A DNA stretch of 64,000 bases from Calamus simplicifolius (GCA_900491605.1 UESW01003834.1:2096419-2160418), one strand, 5' to 3'. Shown: positions 33,061 to 44,856, counted from the stretch's first letter. The notes: generated by a model not told the origin, from the sequence alone. Numbers and translations: made by a program.

Positions 33061-34577
33061 TCAATGTGGCTCCTTGGGTTTTAGAGAGAGAGGGAGAGGG
33101 AAGGAGGGGCTATGCTGCTAGAAGGTGGCTGCATGGAAGAGGAGGAGAATGGCCCCACTCTCATGCATGTGGACACTGCATGTTGGAGTTTGTTGGCCCA
33201 ATCTGGCAGCCAAAGCTCTGGAGCCGAGGCTGAGGGGAAGCTGGTCTGAGGTCGAAGGGGTCGGTCCGAGGCCAAGGGAAAGCTGGTCCAAGGCCGTACG
33301 AGTCCGAGAAAGGAGCCGAGGCCGAGTGGAGCCGGTCCAAGGCCGTACGTGGCCAAGGGGGGAGCTGGTCGGAGGACGAGGGGAAGCTAGTCTGAGGCCG
33401 AGTGGAGCCGGTCTAAGGCCGTACAAGGCCAGGGGGGGAGTCGGTATGAGGCCGAGGGGAAGCAGCTCCAAGACCGTACAAGGCCGAGGGGGAGCTCGAA
33501 AGCAGTCGGGAGCTTGCTGAAGTCGCGAAGCTTACCGGAGTCGTGGTCGGCAGTCTTTGGAGCTCGCTGGAGTCGCACGGATGGGAACGGGACCCGCCCG
33601 AGGAGCCAGCAGGGCCGAGGGGAACTCAGGACGTGCATGGTCGGGACCCATGCACGTAGCCCACATGGCCGAGGGAGGAGCTTTGCATGGCCGAGGGGGA
33701 GCTCGATCTTTGGCTCGGTGTGGGGTGCCAGGCTCTCCCATGGGCTTAACAAAAGGGGGGGGGGGGGGGGGCATGTGCATTGGATTCATAGCCACGCTCT
33801 TGGTTCTCACGCATCGCACCACTCCCCTTACGGATCAACGCCACCCTCCTCCCCGAAGCTTGAGGCTTCCTCTGAAGGAGGGAAGGAGCTAGAGGCGAGA
33901 CGGAGCTGGGAGAAGAGCTGAGGGGAAGCTCAGGAGCTTGCACGGACAACGTGTCGGGAGGCTGTTAAGCTCGGCAACCCAAAGCCTTGGAGTCGGAGCA
34001 AAGGCGATTGTCCTAGCTGGGAGCAGCCGGGAGAGAGGCTGGAGCCGGGGTGTTGGAGCAGAGGGGGCCCAGGCGAAGGCTGGGCTGTGGAGCCGAAGTC
34101 GAAGGCAACGAACTTCGACTGGGATAGAAGCTGAGAAGCCGGGGTCGTTCGAGGGGAGCCAGGATGACCGGGTCGGAGGCGCTGGGCTCTAGCATCGGAA
34201 GAGAGCTAGAGGGGAGCCATCCGGAGGTGGCTGACATCGGAGCAAGAGCCAGTGTTGGGACGAAGTCGGGAGATGGGGCCGGGAGCCGGACCCGAGCCTT
34301 TGGGAAAAAGGGGACAGAGAGCCGAGCTCGCCGTTGGGGTGCAGCAGAGAGGAAGGAGGGGCTGTGTTGGGGCAACACCGAGATGGTGCCGGGAGCTTAG
34401 ACTTGGGCTTGCTAATGTGGAGTCTGAAGCCGGGTGCATCTAGGAGCGGCCGGGACAGGACCGAAAGGCCTGGATGGATCCAAGGTCCTTCGCAGCAAAC
34501 AGAGGGCGATTTTCTTTATTCGGTGCAGTTAACATGGCGGTCATAATATCCCCAGTGTTTATCCCAGCAATCACGTC
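33061..34577. repeat. GC-rich degenerate GGCCGAGG repeats with a poly(G) tract
   Basis: Irregular units of GGCCGAGGGG, GGAGCTGGTC and AAGGCCGTACGAG fill 33180-33520; looser GAGCCGG repeats continue to about 34440. A G-run is at about 33756-33771. Open frames across the block have low-complexity, Arg/Gly/Ser-rich translations and are not credible genes. Confidence 0.55.
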
Positions 34578-35399
34578 TGTTGCCGCCGGATCCGTTCTCC
34601 GATTCGAACGCGGTCGATCTCCAGAAGCGGACCTGCACATAAGTCCTTACGCAAAAGGCGTTGGGGGTAGCCCTCCACGGAAGACCTTCCAACACTCAAG
34701 TCAGTGGAGAAGAAATCGGCGATCAATCAGAAAACAGAAAAGTGGATCCCTCCAAGGAGTCTCTCTGGGGACGGCCAATCGGAAGCCCTAGGGGGGGCAA
34801 GAGCATCGACGAGCAGCAGGAGAGTGGGAGTGAGGGTGTGAGTGCACGCGTACCTGAGGAAATCTGTGAGTGTGATATTTATAGGCTGTCATCTGGATCT
34901 TGAGTGCCTTCTGGAAGGTTCAGAGGTTGTTAGGATACGGGGGTGGATCGAATCAGGTCGTTGTGGGGCTGTTGGGATACGTATCTTGTCTGTTAGGGGA
35001 TCGATGGCTAGAGAGCTCCTTGTTTGAGATCTGGTAGGAGTGTAGGTCTCAAGTAGCCTTGATAGGTTCTAGACCACTTCTCAGCATGATTCCTTGCCTG
35101 GGGTGCTGTTACAGTAGGCTTAGGCTCTCCCGCGTCAGGTTTCGCAGAGATGAGTATTGAATCGTAGGTCGTTCAGTGAAGCTGAGCCATGGAGGCTCGG
35201 GGGGAATGAGCTATGGGAGCTCGAGGGAGCCGAGCTATGGAAGCTCGGGAGAGCCGAGCTATGGAAGCTCGAGCTAAGGAGCCGAGCTATGGAAGCTCGG
35301 AGGAGCCGAGCTATGGGAGCTCGGGGGAGACGAAGGAAGGGGGTCGGTCTTAGCCTCCTTGCACGAATATCAATGCAATGACGATTTTACCCCCTAACA
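34578..35399 (-). repeat. 3' LTR of the Tat-type gypsy element (minus strand)
   Basis: On the minus strand it begins TGTTAGGGGG and ends GGCAACA. It is collinear with the solo LTR at 7934-9416 but has a shorter GAGCTATGGAAGCTCGG array (about 35165-35335). The left flank ACGTC (34573-34577) would be the target duplication; the other end of the element is outside the window. Confidence 0.85.
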
Positions 35400-35416
35400 C
35401 ATGCCCTCCACTCCCT
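35400..35416 (-). promoter_or_regulatory. Polypurine tract of the Tat element
   Basis: Read on the minus strand, a purine-rich AGGGAGTGGAGGGCATG directly precedes the LTR. This fixes the LTR as the 3' LTR of a minus-strand element. Confidence 0.7.
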
Positions 35417-35697
35417 AGTTCGAAGCGTAGGTTCGGGCATAAGGAGTATAAGTCCAGGTGGCACGCTTTGTATGGGGCGATTTGATTTAGATAGCCCGCG
35501 CAATGATGCTCTAATTAATGCGGTAGGGTCCTCATGCCTTCGTGGGTAAGGCTTCTCCGAGAGTGACGGTTGGGAATGCGCCATGTCGCGAATCCGATTA
35601 ATATGGTGTTTGTCGAGGCGGTTCCGGACGCCTGGGGCGAGGCGCCTCATCCTTTCAAGATGGCTTCCTTAGTGGGGAAGCAAAGTGGTAGCCGTGC

Positions 35698-36385
35698 TAT
35701 ATATACATTCGTTGCAGTATTCTCTCATTTTGTTTCTTGAAGAGTCTCCCCCCCCTTTTTAGTTTCTTTAGCTGTTCTCTTGTGATCCCGACTGATTTTG
35801 GTTTTGCAGATAGCAAAGTTAGGGTTGGAGAATCGAGCACTCCAAGGCGAGCTTGTGTCTAGCCGCAATAAGAGCTCAGAACTCGAGGCGCGGTCCGGCG
35901 AGTTCGAGGAGCAAAACGCTATTCTGCGGGTTCAAGTGGCGGAGGCTGAGAAGCAAGCTGCTGAGGCTAAGGTGCAGTCCGCCATACTCAAGGGGGAACG
36001 GGATGCGATCGGTTGACGCCTTCCAACTTGGAATGGAGGAGTGTAAGGACAAGATATCCAGTGAGCACCCGGAATGGGATCTCTCTTTTCTGGATACTGA
36101 AGCTCCTGATGCTGGTGAGTCCAAAGGAGAAGAGGAGGATGAATACGTCGACGTCTCTGATACCGATCCTGGTGCCGCCCCGGGTCCTAGCGAAGCCGCA
36201 GCTTCTGAAGGACGATCGCAAACTGCCGCTGAAGGGGCAAAGGCATTAGAGAAAGGCGAATCTAGCCACACCTCTGCGGATGTAGCCGAGGGTTCTTCTA
36301 GAACTGATGTGGTTCCCGGCCCTTAAGATCCACCTTTGTGCTTTGCTTTCTGAAAATTTGACTGATGTCTCTCAAATGAATGAAT
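35698..36385 (+). other. Antisense module 1 in the Tat element: TATA box, coiled-coil ORF, poly(A)-like end
   Basis: A TATATATA box at about 35698 is followed by a leader and a strong acceptor (TTTTGCAG ending 35809). The open frame from 35810 encodes a Leu/Glu-rich coiled coil (IAKLGLENRALQGEL, RVQVAEAEKQAAEAKVQS). After a frameshift near 36012 it continues as an acidic Ser-rich tail (DEYVDVSDTDPGAAPGPSE) to the stop at 36324-36326. AATGAATGAATT near 36375 could serve as a poly(A) signal. Several Tat elements carry an antisense ORF between pol and the 3' LTR; its role is unknown. Confidence 0.5.
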
Positions 36386-36477
36386 TTTCTGCTTCTATTT
36401 GAGTGTTTTTCTTTGGATGGCCTTTTGTTCCAAATCTCGCCTCAATCGCGGACTTGAGAAATGAAGCGAGTCGGTTA

Positions 36478-36605
36478 AGACCGACGGATAAGGTAGGTCG
36501 GCTAGGGCCGACGAGCAAGGTAGGTCGGCTAGGGCCGACAGGCAAAGTAGGTCGGCTAGGGCCGACGGGCAAAGTAGGTCGGCTAGGGCCGACATATGAG
36601 GGTGG
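36478..36605 (+). repeat. GGTCGGCTAGGGCCGAC tandem repeat (~30 bp)
   Basis: Four to five units of AAGTAGGTCGGCTAGGGCCGACGGGC follow antisense module 1. Each unit contains the inverted pair GTCGGC...GCCGAC. Confidence 0.85.
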
Positions 36606-37200
36606 TCGTCGAAGTGTTTTTCGCTTCCTTTGGTCACTTCATCTTTCGTTGAGTGAAAGAATAGTTTGCGTAGCCTTCGCGCTCATTCTTGCTTTGAGAT
36701 GCTCAATTTTGTCGCACAAGTTTTTCGAGCGACCAACTTTGTCAGGGAGCGATCGGTGGACAATCGATTTTCGCGCTTTTTTGCTGTTCTGCCAGCGCCC
36801 TGCCATTCTGCAGGGAAAATCGGTTTTTACTTCACCGAAATTGATGATACGGCACTGTAGGGTGCGAAAAGCTGTTCTGGTGCTTTCCGGAAGGTGTTCC
36901 TTTCCCATGTGGGCTGTTTTGACGTACGGCGCACGCAGCCGTTTACCATTAGAGGACATTATTTTCGTAGGACGATCCCCTGATCCTGCCAGTTTCCGTA
37001 ATGCCGGTGGACGATCCTCTGCATTTAATGACCGCGATTCAGGATTAAGAGGAAATCTTCGCATGCGTCATAGCTCAGGCGGTGGGCTTGGCGCGCAATA
37101 GGGCGCTGCTTTCATCCTGGGAGGCCACAGGAGGTATGGCCCAGGTGTTCGAATCTCGGGGCTTATAGCCTTGGTAATTGTTCCCGGTCCATTTTTGGCC

Positions 37201-38022
37201 TATAAAAAGGAAAGTGGGGTAGTGTTAAGTCATCCCCAAAGTTTTTCTCCCACTAGAGTGTCCACCATGGTCGTTTTTCTGCTGTTGCGAGTGGGAGGAC
37301 TGAGCTTTCCTCTTAAAGCCCTTCGCCACCGGATAGCTGGGGTGATAAAGAAGCTGCCGAAGGATGGCTCGCCCTTAGGGGATGAGTCCCGGAGATCATA
37401 TAGAGAGCGCACATGGAGGGCGCAGAGATCACATGGAGAGCGCACACATACTCTTCCCGTGTGACCTTTGTGGTTCCCCTTTGGGGACGCATGGTAGGAA
37501 GTGCATGCGGGCTCCCCATGACTCGCTTGAACTTCTCCTCCTCCCTCGATTTGGATTCCTGGGCTCGCCCGCCTGGGGAATCTTTTATCACGTGGGTAAG
37601 GGGTGAAGGCGTGCTGCCCGCCGACACCTTGTCCTTGAGCCAAGGCGAGGTAGGGGCGGTACTCACTCGGTTTGGGAGAACGTTTCGACGCTAGGGTCCG
37701 CTGGCTTCCTACCTGCTCGCCGGAGGGTCCCTCGATTTGTGGTCTGGGATGGCCACCCTGATATCTAGGTTGGGTCACCGAGATATCATTATTGACTGAA
37801 GCTGGCCGCAACTATTGGTCCATGTCGCCCGGCCATTATCGGCTCGAGCTCACTGGATGCGGCTTACCTGGTTCGGCAGTCCGGATGCCGGAGCATCATA
37901 GTTGCCTAGATCTGCTTTGGAGCAGTTGCCCGAGCTTTGTACTTGTCTTTATTTTGTACATTTCAATGCTCTTGTAACGCCTTTCAGGCATTTGTAATTG
38001 GTTTTGATGGCAATGAAATAAA
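37201..38022 (+). other. Antisense module 2 in the Tat element: TATA box, short ORF, AATAAA
   Basis: TATAAAAAGG at 37201 is followed 66 bp later by an ATG in an ACCATGG context (37267). The frame runs 65 codons to 37464 (MVVFLLLRVGGLSFPLKAL...) with no recognisable family. A consensus AATAAA lies at 38017-38022. Whether it is transcribed is unknown. Confidence 0.4.
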
Positions 38023-38227
38023 GAGAGTTCTGTTCTATTTCTCGATCTTTATCTCTTTTGTGCTGAGCTTGTTGTCGGTCGTGGGGTACAAAGGTGTCCT
38101 GCTCGTTCTTAAGCGAGGATCCCGCGCTATCCGAACTAGTTGAGGTTCGCAAGCAACGGTCTGGAGATTGTTCGGCGGAACACGTTCCTTATCTCGGTTC
38201 AACGCTTGGTGATTTATGTCTCACTCG

Positions 38228-38400
38228 AATATTCGTGGCTCGGCCTTGCCGAGGCTCGAAAAATTTTTACTTGGCCTTGCCGAGGTTCGGAGAGTTTGTA
38301 GCTCGGCCCAGCCGAGGTTCGGAGAATTTTTTACTTGGCCCTGCCAAGGTTCGAGGATTTGTTGCTTGGCCCAGCCGAGGTTCGGAGATTCGGGGCTCGG
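38228..38400 (+). repeat. CTCGGCC..GCCGAGGTTCGG tandem repeat, copy A
   Basis: About five units of roughly 36 bp, GCTCGGCCCAGCCGAGGTTCGGAGA-like, after antisense module 2. The same unit recurs at 39655-39850. Confidence 0.85.
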
Positions 38401-38812
38401 AGAAATGACTTAGTTGCCACTATGAGCCGTAGTGTTAGGTCCCTGCGGCGCTTGGTGAAGGGCATCAGGATGGGACGGGCGGCACATGGTCACGCTCTTT
38501 ATTTATGACATTATCCCTCCCGAGGGGACGAGTCGCCGTCAGGCATTGGATTTCTTTCTTTTTGCGCTTCCCAAAAAGGGGGCCAGCTTTAAAAGAGCTT
38601 GGGGAAGTGTCGGGAGCATTTATGATGGGGGGCCGGCAGATCGGGAAGTACTCTGTTCAGGGGGGTTCTCGAGTAGTCCTTACGTGTTTTCTAATCTTTC
38701 TCGGGATGGGGCATGGCCCTTCGGATTCCGCAGGCACTAAAGCGATGACACGTGGCGAGTTCTCGTAGGTCGGTGGCTACGGCGCGACCGATCGAGATAC
38801 TTGCCTGGCAAG

Positions 38813-39250
38813 TATAAATATGATCGAGGGATGTTGGTCTTAGCCATCCCTCGTTTCAAGCTTCGAAGCAGCATTCGGCCATGGGCTCTCAAGGAGGATG
38901 ATCATCCGAGGAATTGCATGCATTGATCATGGTTTGCTTCACCCGCCAAGTGGTCGTCCCACGGTTACTGTTGATGGGTTGGGCTTGGCCTTGACCCTTG
39001 CGAGCCAACAGCGGCTCGTGAGGGTCGTCGAGGAGTACGTGGAAGTCTCTACAAGGGAGACGGAGGCCCTGCCGGGTGGCGGACCGGCAAAGGGAGGAGA
39101 TCGTGTCGCTCGCCAGCAGGTCGCTGACCTCACTGAGCGCCTGGAGAATTTGCTGGCATCCGGGAGCGACACCGAACCTTAGTCGGGGTCTCCTTTGCTC
39201 TTGTTTTTGTTTCTTCTGTCCTTTTTTGTACTCTCCCTCTTCAGTTAATG
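38813..39250 (+). other. Antisense module 3 in the Tat element: TATA box, small coiled-coil ORF
   Basis: TATAAATA at 38813-38820 precedes an ATG-rich leader. The longest frame, 38898-39182, encodes 94 residues with a C-terminal helix (RVARQQVADLTERLENLLA). The earliest ATG, in a GCCATGGG context at 38881, stops after six codons, suggesting a frameshift. AATGAAAAA at about 39247 is a weak poly(A)-like end. Confidence 0.4.
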
Positions 39251-39654
39251 AAAAAGGGCTTTGTTTGGATAATCTTCTTATCTCATGGATTTTTGGCTCC
39301 AAAAAATGTCCTTCGTATAATAGTTGGGGAGCCTGGGTGGCTCCACTGGTTCACGCGCTGAGTCACAGCTCTGTTTGAGATCGACGCTTTATTCAACGGG
39401 TTATAGGGGCGTTGCCCAAAGACTTTAGTAGCAAAGGGGAATTCCCTAGCTTTGCTTCGGGGCTCGTGGCCGGTTACGCAGGGCTTATTGAACCCTTTAG
39501 GGGTTTGCCGGAGGCACATTCTTTGTGCGCGTTGACGGCTTTCGCTCAGTGTGTCTTTTCCCAAACCAGCCGAAGTTCTGGGAACTATTTGGAAAGTCCT
39601 TCGGCTTTAACCAGGGTTCACGTACTTGGTTTTCCACCGGTATTTTAGCCTGAA

Positions 39655-39850
39655 TCTGTTGCTCGACCCAGCCGAGGCTCGAAGAATATTTTACTTGGCC
39701 CTGCCAAGGTTCGGAGATTTATTGCTCGGCCCAGCCGAGGTTCGGAGAATATTTTACTTGGCCCTGCCAAGGTTCGGAGAATTTGTTGCTCGGCCCAGCT
39801 AGGTTCAGAAATTCCTGTCCAGACAAACAGCTCGGTCGTGCCGAGGATTG
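39655..39850 (+). repeat. CTCGGCC..GCCGAGGTTCGG tandem repeat, copy B
   Basis: Five units like those at 38228-38400 (GCTCGGCCCAGCCGAGGTTCGGAGAAT, TTACTTGGCCCTGCCAAGGTTCGGAG). They follow antisense module 3 and lie just before the 3' end of pol on the other strand. Confidence 0.85.
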
Positions 39851-39982
39851 GTAAGCAGCATCTATTTCTTTTGCAACCTTTGGCAATGTGGTGCACAATG
39901 ATTTGCATTGCAAATTACAAAAAAATGTGTTGACAGGAAGGTATAGTGAGGCATATGAAAATGGACTTGGAGAGAACGTACC

Positions 39983-41319
39983 CTATTGATAATATTTGCG
40001 AAGATTGTCCGAGTTCCACGTCCGGGGGATGGATTTCCCGTTCAAATCTTGTAGCTTGTAGGTTCTCGGTCCAATGATCTCCCACTTGGTACGAGCCTTC
40101 CCAGTTTGGCGCCAGCTTTCCTTGTTCTAGCGGTTTGGAAACAGAGGCCTTTCGGAGGACAAGGTCGCCGGCAGGAAGGCTTTCCCTTTGACTCTGGAGG
40201 CATGGTAACGGACCACCCTTTGTTGATATGCAGCTACTCTGATCCGGGCCTTTTCTCTGATCTCCTCCACCAGGTCGAGGTTAGTGCGGAGCTGTTCGTT
40301 GCTAGCTTCCTCTGAGTAGCTTTCACCCGCAACGATGGGAGGCCTATTTCCACAGGGATAACGGCCTCCGTACCGAAAGCCATCCGGAATGGGGTTTCGC
40401 CTGTCGGGATTTTCGGGGTGGTGCGGTAGGCCCATAGAACATGATGCAGCTCATCCGCCCACCTGCCTTGGGCTCTGGAAAGGCGAGCTTTGATCCCCTG
40501 AAGGAGGGTCCTGTTGGTTACTTCGGCCACTCCGTTGGCTTGTGGGTGCTCGACCGAGGTGAGGTGGTGACGGATTCCATGCTCCTCACAGAACTGGCGG
40601 AATTTGGAGTTATCGAACTGCTTACCGTTATCTGTGATTATGGTGTGCGGGAGACCGAACCGGCAGATGATGGACCTCCATACAAAATCTCTGGCCCGTG
40701 CCGGTTATTTGTGCAACTGCTTCCGCCTCGACCCATTTAGTGAAGTAGTCGATGGCAACAAATAGAAATTTCCGCTGCCCCGTGGCAAGCGGGAATGGGC
40801 CGAGGATGTTCATCCCCCATTTGGCGAAGGGCCAAGCGGAGGATATGGAAACTAGTTCGGCGGAGGGAAGCCTTTGGATGCTTGAGTGCCTCTGGCATGG
40901 GTCACAGGCTCGGACTAAGTTGTTCGCATCCTTCTGCATAGTCGGCCAGTAATAGCCTTGTCGCAGCACCTTGTGGCATAGGGACCGGCTTCCCAAATGG
41001 TTGCCGCAAATCCCTTCATGCACTTCGCGCAGAGCATAGTCTGCTTCGGATGGGCGAAGGCATCTGAGCAGCGGCATGGAGAAGGACCGCTTGTAAAGTT
41101 GGTTGTCGATCAGCACGTAGTGGGTGGCCTGTAGCTTCAGCTTTCTAGCTTCTCTCCGGTCGGGTGGAAGCGACCCTCTTTGAGATATTTAAGAATAGGG
41201 TCGAACCATGATGGTTCAGCCTCAACTTGCATTATCCGGTCGGCTTCCGCGATGCTGGGCTTTTCCAAAGTCTCCAGGTGAAACTTTTGTTCGGCGTCCA
41301 TCGACTCCGCAGTCGCCAA
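39983..41319 (-). pseudogene. Tat element integrase, frameshifted
   Basis: The HHCC domain is clear in 41116-40628 (HEGICGNHLGSRSLCHK ... CDPCQRH). The DDE core follows, but the first catalytic Asp position reads GMNILGPFP, that is Asp to Asn. The Glu block is in 40530-40234 (EVTNRTLLQGIKARL, VLWAYRTTPKIPTGETPF). After further shifts the C-terminal tail (AGDLVLRKASVSKP at about 40170) reaches a stop at 39985-39983. The N-terminal linker lies in 41319-41137. The frame changes several times, so no full protein is possible. Confidence 0.88.
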
Positions 41320-42706
41320 TCGAGAGAGTAGGTCGGCGCGGGCATTCTCGGATCTGGAATCTGAATGATTTCAAATTCAACAAAATGGGGAAGCAGGCTC
41401 CGCACCTCCTGAAGATATCGAATCATGTTCGGCTCCCGGGCTTCAAAATCTCCTCGCACATGACCGGCTACCAGCTGAGTTGGTGAAGGCATTAAGCTTC
41501 TCCACCTTTAGATTGCGGGCGATTCGGAGGCCGGCTAACAGGGCTTTGTACTCGCTTCATTGTTGGAGGCCGGGAAGGAGAATCGGATGCCATATTCAAA
41601 GGTTAACCCCTTCGGACTGGTGAGAATCAGGCCCGCACCGGAGCGATGGGCATTAGATGACTCGTCAACATGGAGGAGCCACCAGGCTCCAGATTTTGGT
41701 TCTTCAAGGGAGTCTGGGGTAGAACCGTCCTTCGGGATGGTACACTCGAGGAGGAAGTCGGCAAGCACCTGAGCTTTGATAGCTGGGCGAGGTTGGAAGT
41801 GTATGTCATGCTCGCTTAGCTCGACGGCCCACTTGGTCATTCTTCCCGACGTCTCGGGACGGTGGACCACCGCCTTGATGGGTTGGTCGGTCAGGACCGT
41901 CACGGAGTGTGCTTGGAAGTACGGTCGCAGCTTCCGAACTGAGGTGATTAAGGCCAACACCATCTTCTCAATTCTGCTATACCTTGTTTCCGCATCGCGG
42001 AGTAGCTTGCTGACATAGTAGATCGGCTTCTGGACTTTTCCCTCTTCCTTGACCAGCACCGAACAAACTGCACCCTCTGAAACAGCCAGGTATAAGAATA
42101 GGGGTTCGCCCGGGGCCGGACTGCTGAGAAGTGGGGGCGAGCCGAGATATTTCTTGAGATCCTGAAATGACTTTTGGCATTCAGGAGTCCACTGGAAGTT
42201 TTTAGCCGATCGAAGGGTTTTGAAAAGGGAGGCATCTCTCGGCTGACCGTGCCACAAAGCGGTTAAGAGCCGCTATCCTCCCAGTTAGGCGCTGGACCTC
42301 TTTAACAGATGCCGGGGGCGCCATTTGTTGGAGAGCTTGAATCTTCTGGGGGTTGGCTTCGATACCTCGCTGGGAGACCATGAAGCCAAGAAACTTTCGG
42401 AGTTAACACTGAAAGCGCATTTGGTCGGATTGAGTCTCATCCCATACTTGCGCAGCGTTGCAAAGCTCTCTGTGAGGTCCTCGACATGCTGTGATGCCTC
42501 CTTGCTTTTGACCAGCATGTCGTCCACGTACACCTTCATATTCTGACCGATTTGCTCCTTGAATACTTTGTTAACCAGCCTCTGGTAGGTTGCACCTGCA
42601 TTTTTAAGACCAAAAGGCATGACACGGTAACAGTAAGTACTTCGGTCGGTTATGAAGGCGGTCTTTTCTTCATCCTCGGGGCCATTCGGATCTGATTGTA
42701 GCCTGA
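41320..42706 (-). pseudogene. Tat element RT (C-terminal part), RNase H and second RNase H
   Basis: The fragment opens directly at the gypsy-2 insertion within RT. Visible are VMPFGLKNAGATYQRLV and the catalytic KVYVDDMLVKS (about 42520), a frameshift near 42400, then the RNase H region PIYYVSKLLRDAETRYS. The connection WAVELSEHDIHFQPRPAIKA is followed by the second, archaeal-type RNase H (LLHVDESSNAHRSGAGLIL at about 41680). Usual forms have DGSSN here; this copy reads DESSN. Confidence 0.9.
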
Positions 42707-42711
42707 ATAGG
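42707..42711 (+). repeat. Target site duplication, left (ATAGG), of gypsy element 2
   Basis: ATAGG immediately precedes the LTR start TGTAGTACC and is repeated at 62260-62264 right after the 3' LTR. Confidence 0.95.
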
Positions 42712-43684
42712 TGTAGTACCCGGTTCCCGGTTCATGTGAACCAGGTTCATCCTTGGTCCTGTGCAGCGAACGCTTCGCTCTCAGCGAAGCGCTTCGTTTG
42801 CTCGGATCCTAAAACCGAAGCGTTGCGCGAGGGGGATTAAATATGCGATGGAGGGGGGGGACTCCCTCCATCATCCTGGCATCAGTTTCCATTAGGTAAT
42901 CCGGATCCACAGAGAGAGAGAGAGCGCGTGAGAGAGACAGAGAGAGACAGACAGGGAGACAGAGAGAGAGCACAGAGCGAGAGAGAGAAGGGAAGCGGCC
43001 GGACAAACCTTGGTTCAGGCCCGGCGGCGTGCTCGCCGCCTCGCCGGGCCCGAGCTTTGGCCTGTCGCCTACCGGTGCCGGGCGTGCGTCCGGTGGAGGT
43101 CCGGCCGGCCAAGGTGGCCGGCCGTGCCGCCGGCACAGTGATGTGCCGTGCGGATGGGAAAGAGAAGAAGTGACAAATTGAGAGAGTGATTGGGGGATTG
43201 GTGGCCGGCCGTGGCGGCGGCCGCGCCGGCTCTGGCCCGGCCACCGGCGGCCGGGCCCCCTCAATTTGGCCGGTGGTGACCCCGGCCGCCGGCTAGGTTC
43301 CCGTCCCCTGTTCGGTGAAACAGGGGATCGGGTGGGCTATGGTTTGAACCGGGCCGGCTGGGCCGGCCGGTTCAGGGCCTTTTGGGCCGTGCAGTGAGCT
43401 GATTTTAGGCTGGATTTTGGGCTCCGTAACGGGCCGGGATTAGAAAAATAATTATATGGCTAGAATCTGGGTGAATTCTAGTTTCTTGGGATATTTTTAC
43501 TTCCCAATTGGGTGTGTGTAGTGGGAGATATTCGAGCCCAAAGTAGGGCCCGTGAACTAGTTTGGGTAGAAATTCTAAGGGACATTTTAATATTCTTTGC
43601 TAATAAATTAATTGTGTAAAATGATCCTGTAGGTGCTCAGACATCTGACTAGCTGCATATATACCTGTTGGATAGCGTACTGAG

Positions 43685-44561
43685 GTAAGTAAGCCAGTTA
43701 TCAGTATTTAATAAATTATTCATTATATGAATGTTTAAATTGTGAATTGTGACATGAAGAATTGATATTGGCTAAATTGTAAGTAGATGAATATTATGAA
43801 TACATGGCTGTTTATGTGCTACGATTTCACGTGTGGATGCTATGCATGAGAGATGCAGTTATTATGACATTGATGTGATATAGTACATGCAATTATTTAG
43901 TAAGTATAATCCACTGTTTATGCAGTATATAGTTGTTATTGATATGATGAGTGCATGCGATGTAAGGTACTGTTATGTGTCGCCGCGGTTCTCCTTTATC
44001 ATGTCATACCACACACACGTCTAGAGGACGTGTTCTGCTTGTTTATGCCACCTACACGTCTAGAGGATGTGTTCTGCTTGTTTATGCCACCTACACGTCT
44101 AGAGGACGTGTTCTGCTTGTTTATGCCATTCACACGTCTAGAGGATGTGTTCTGCTTGGGTTCGCTATGGCATCACGCATCTAGAGGATGTGTTCTGAGT
44201 TCTATGAGGTGGCATCACACATCTAGAGGACGTGTTCTGCTTGGTTCGTTGTGGCATCATACATATAAAGTATGTGTTCTGGTGGATTTTGACATGGCGT
44301 GACCCTGGTATCTGGACCCTTTCAGTAGGGGGATGCTTGTTGGTACACTATTGAGATATTGCAGGGCCGTGGGTCACATTTACAGTTACCATTGAGAGTA
44401 TAAACAGTGGGTTTACTTACATTGCATGTTTGAGTATTTGTGGAATATTTAAGCATGAAAATCATTTATGTGCTTATTGATTACTATGCTATGATTTGAC
44501 TGTATAACGTGGCTTACTTACTGAGTGTAAGCTCACAAAAATCTTACAATGTTTTTGTCAG
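43685..44561 (+). other. Candidate intron within the 5' LTR of gypsy element 2
   Basis: Donor TGAG|GTAAGTAAG at 43685 and acceptor TTTTTGTCAG ending at 44561. If used, the leader of the genomic transcript would lose about 877 bases. Confidence 0.42.
44010..44290 (+). repeat. Phased CTAGAGGACGTGTTCTG repeats in the 5' LTR
   Basis: Seven or so units of about 40 bp with ACACGTCTAGAGGAYGTGTTCTG, including the inverted core ACGTCTAGAGGACGT. The 3' LTR copy at 61430-61710 is nearly the same. Confidence 0.88.
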
Positions 44562-44843
44562 AGCCACGAGGTTGAAGATGGATTGGTGGTGATGGGTCTT
44601 CTATTAAATAAACAATACCATTATTTTGTTGTAACCCCAATATTACATATGTGTAGGGCTTGATGCCCAGACTTTATTATTGTGGTGTGTAAGGGTGTTA
44701 GCCCAAAACTTTTATTATTGTATTTGACTTGGTTTTTATATAATGGTATTATATGTTAAAAATTTTGTGATGCCTTGCATGCCCGGCACGCGGCGGGTTG
44801 TCACCCTAGCCCGATATTTGGGCCTGGGGCGTGACAACTTTAG

Positions 44844-44856
44844 TGGTATCAGAGCT
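44844..44856 (+). promoter_or_regulatory. Primer binding site of gypsy element 2
   Basis: TGGTATCAGAGCT lies seven bases after the 5' LTR and is complementary to the 3' end of plant initiator Met-tRNA. Confidence 0.9.

Larger units (their letters stand above)
42712..44836 (+). repeat. 5' LTR of gypsy element 2
   Basis: From TGTAGTACCCGG to GGGCGTGACA, 2125 bp. It holds a GA-rich tract (about 42912-42990), GC-rich GGCCGGCC sequence, the phased CACGTCTAGAGGACGTGTTCTG repeats (44010-44290) and AATAAA at 44607-44612. A TTAAATATG at 42838 may be the TATA element. Confidence 0.95.

Noticed and set aside
33081..34640. Many frames of 60-135 codons on both strands
   Set aside because: GC-rich degenerate repeats; no domain, no codon periodicity visible, and several frames are open at once.
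37140..37180. GTTCGAATC, a tRNA T-loop-like motif
   Set aside because: No acceptor or anticodon stem around it; it is part of the Tat non-coding region.
43955..44302. 115-codon frame with repeated RLEDVFCLFMP, also at 61375-61722
   Set aside because: It tracks the phased 40-bp LTR repeats; repetition of the DNA unit explains the repeated peptide, and element 1 does not keep the frame.
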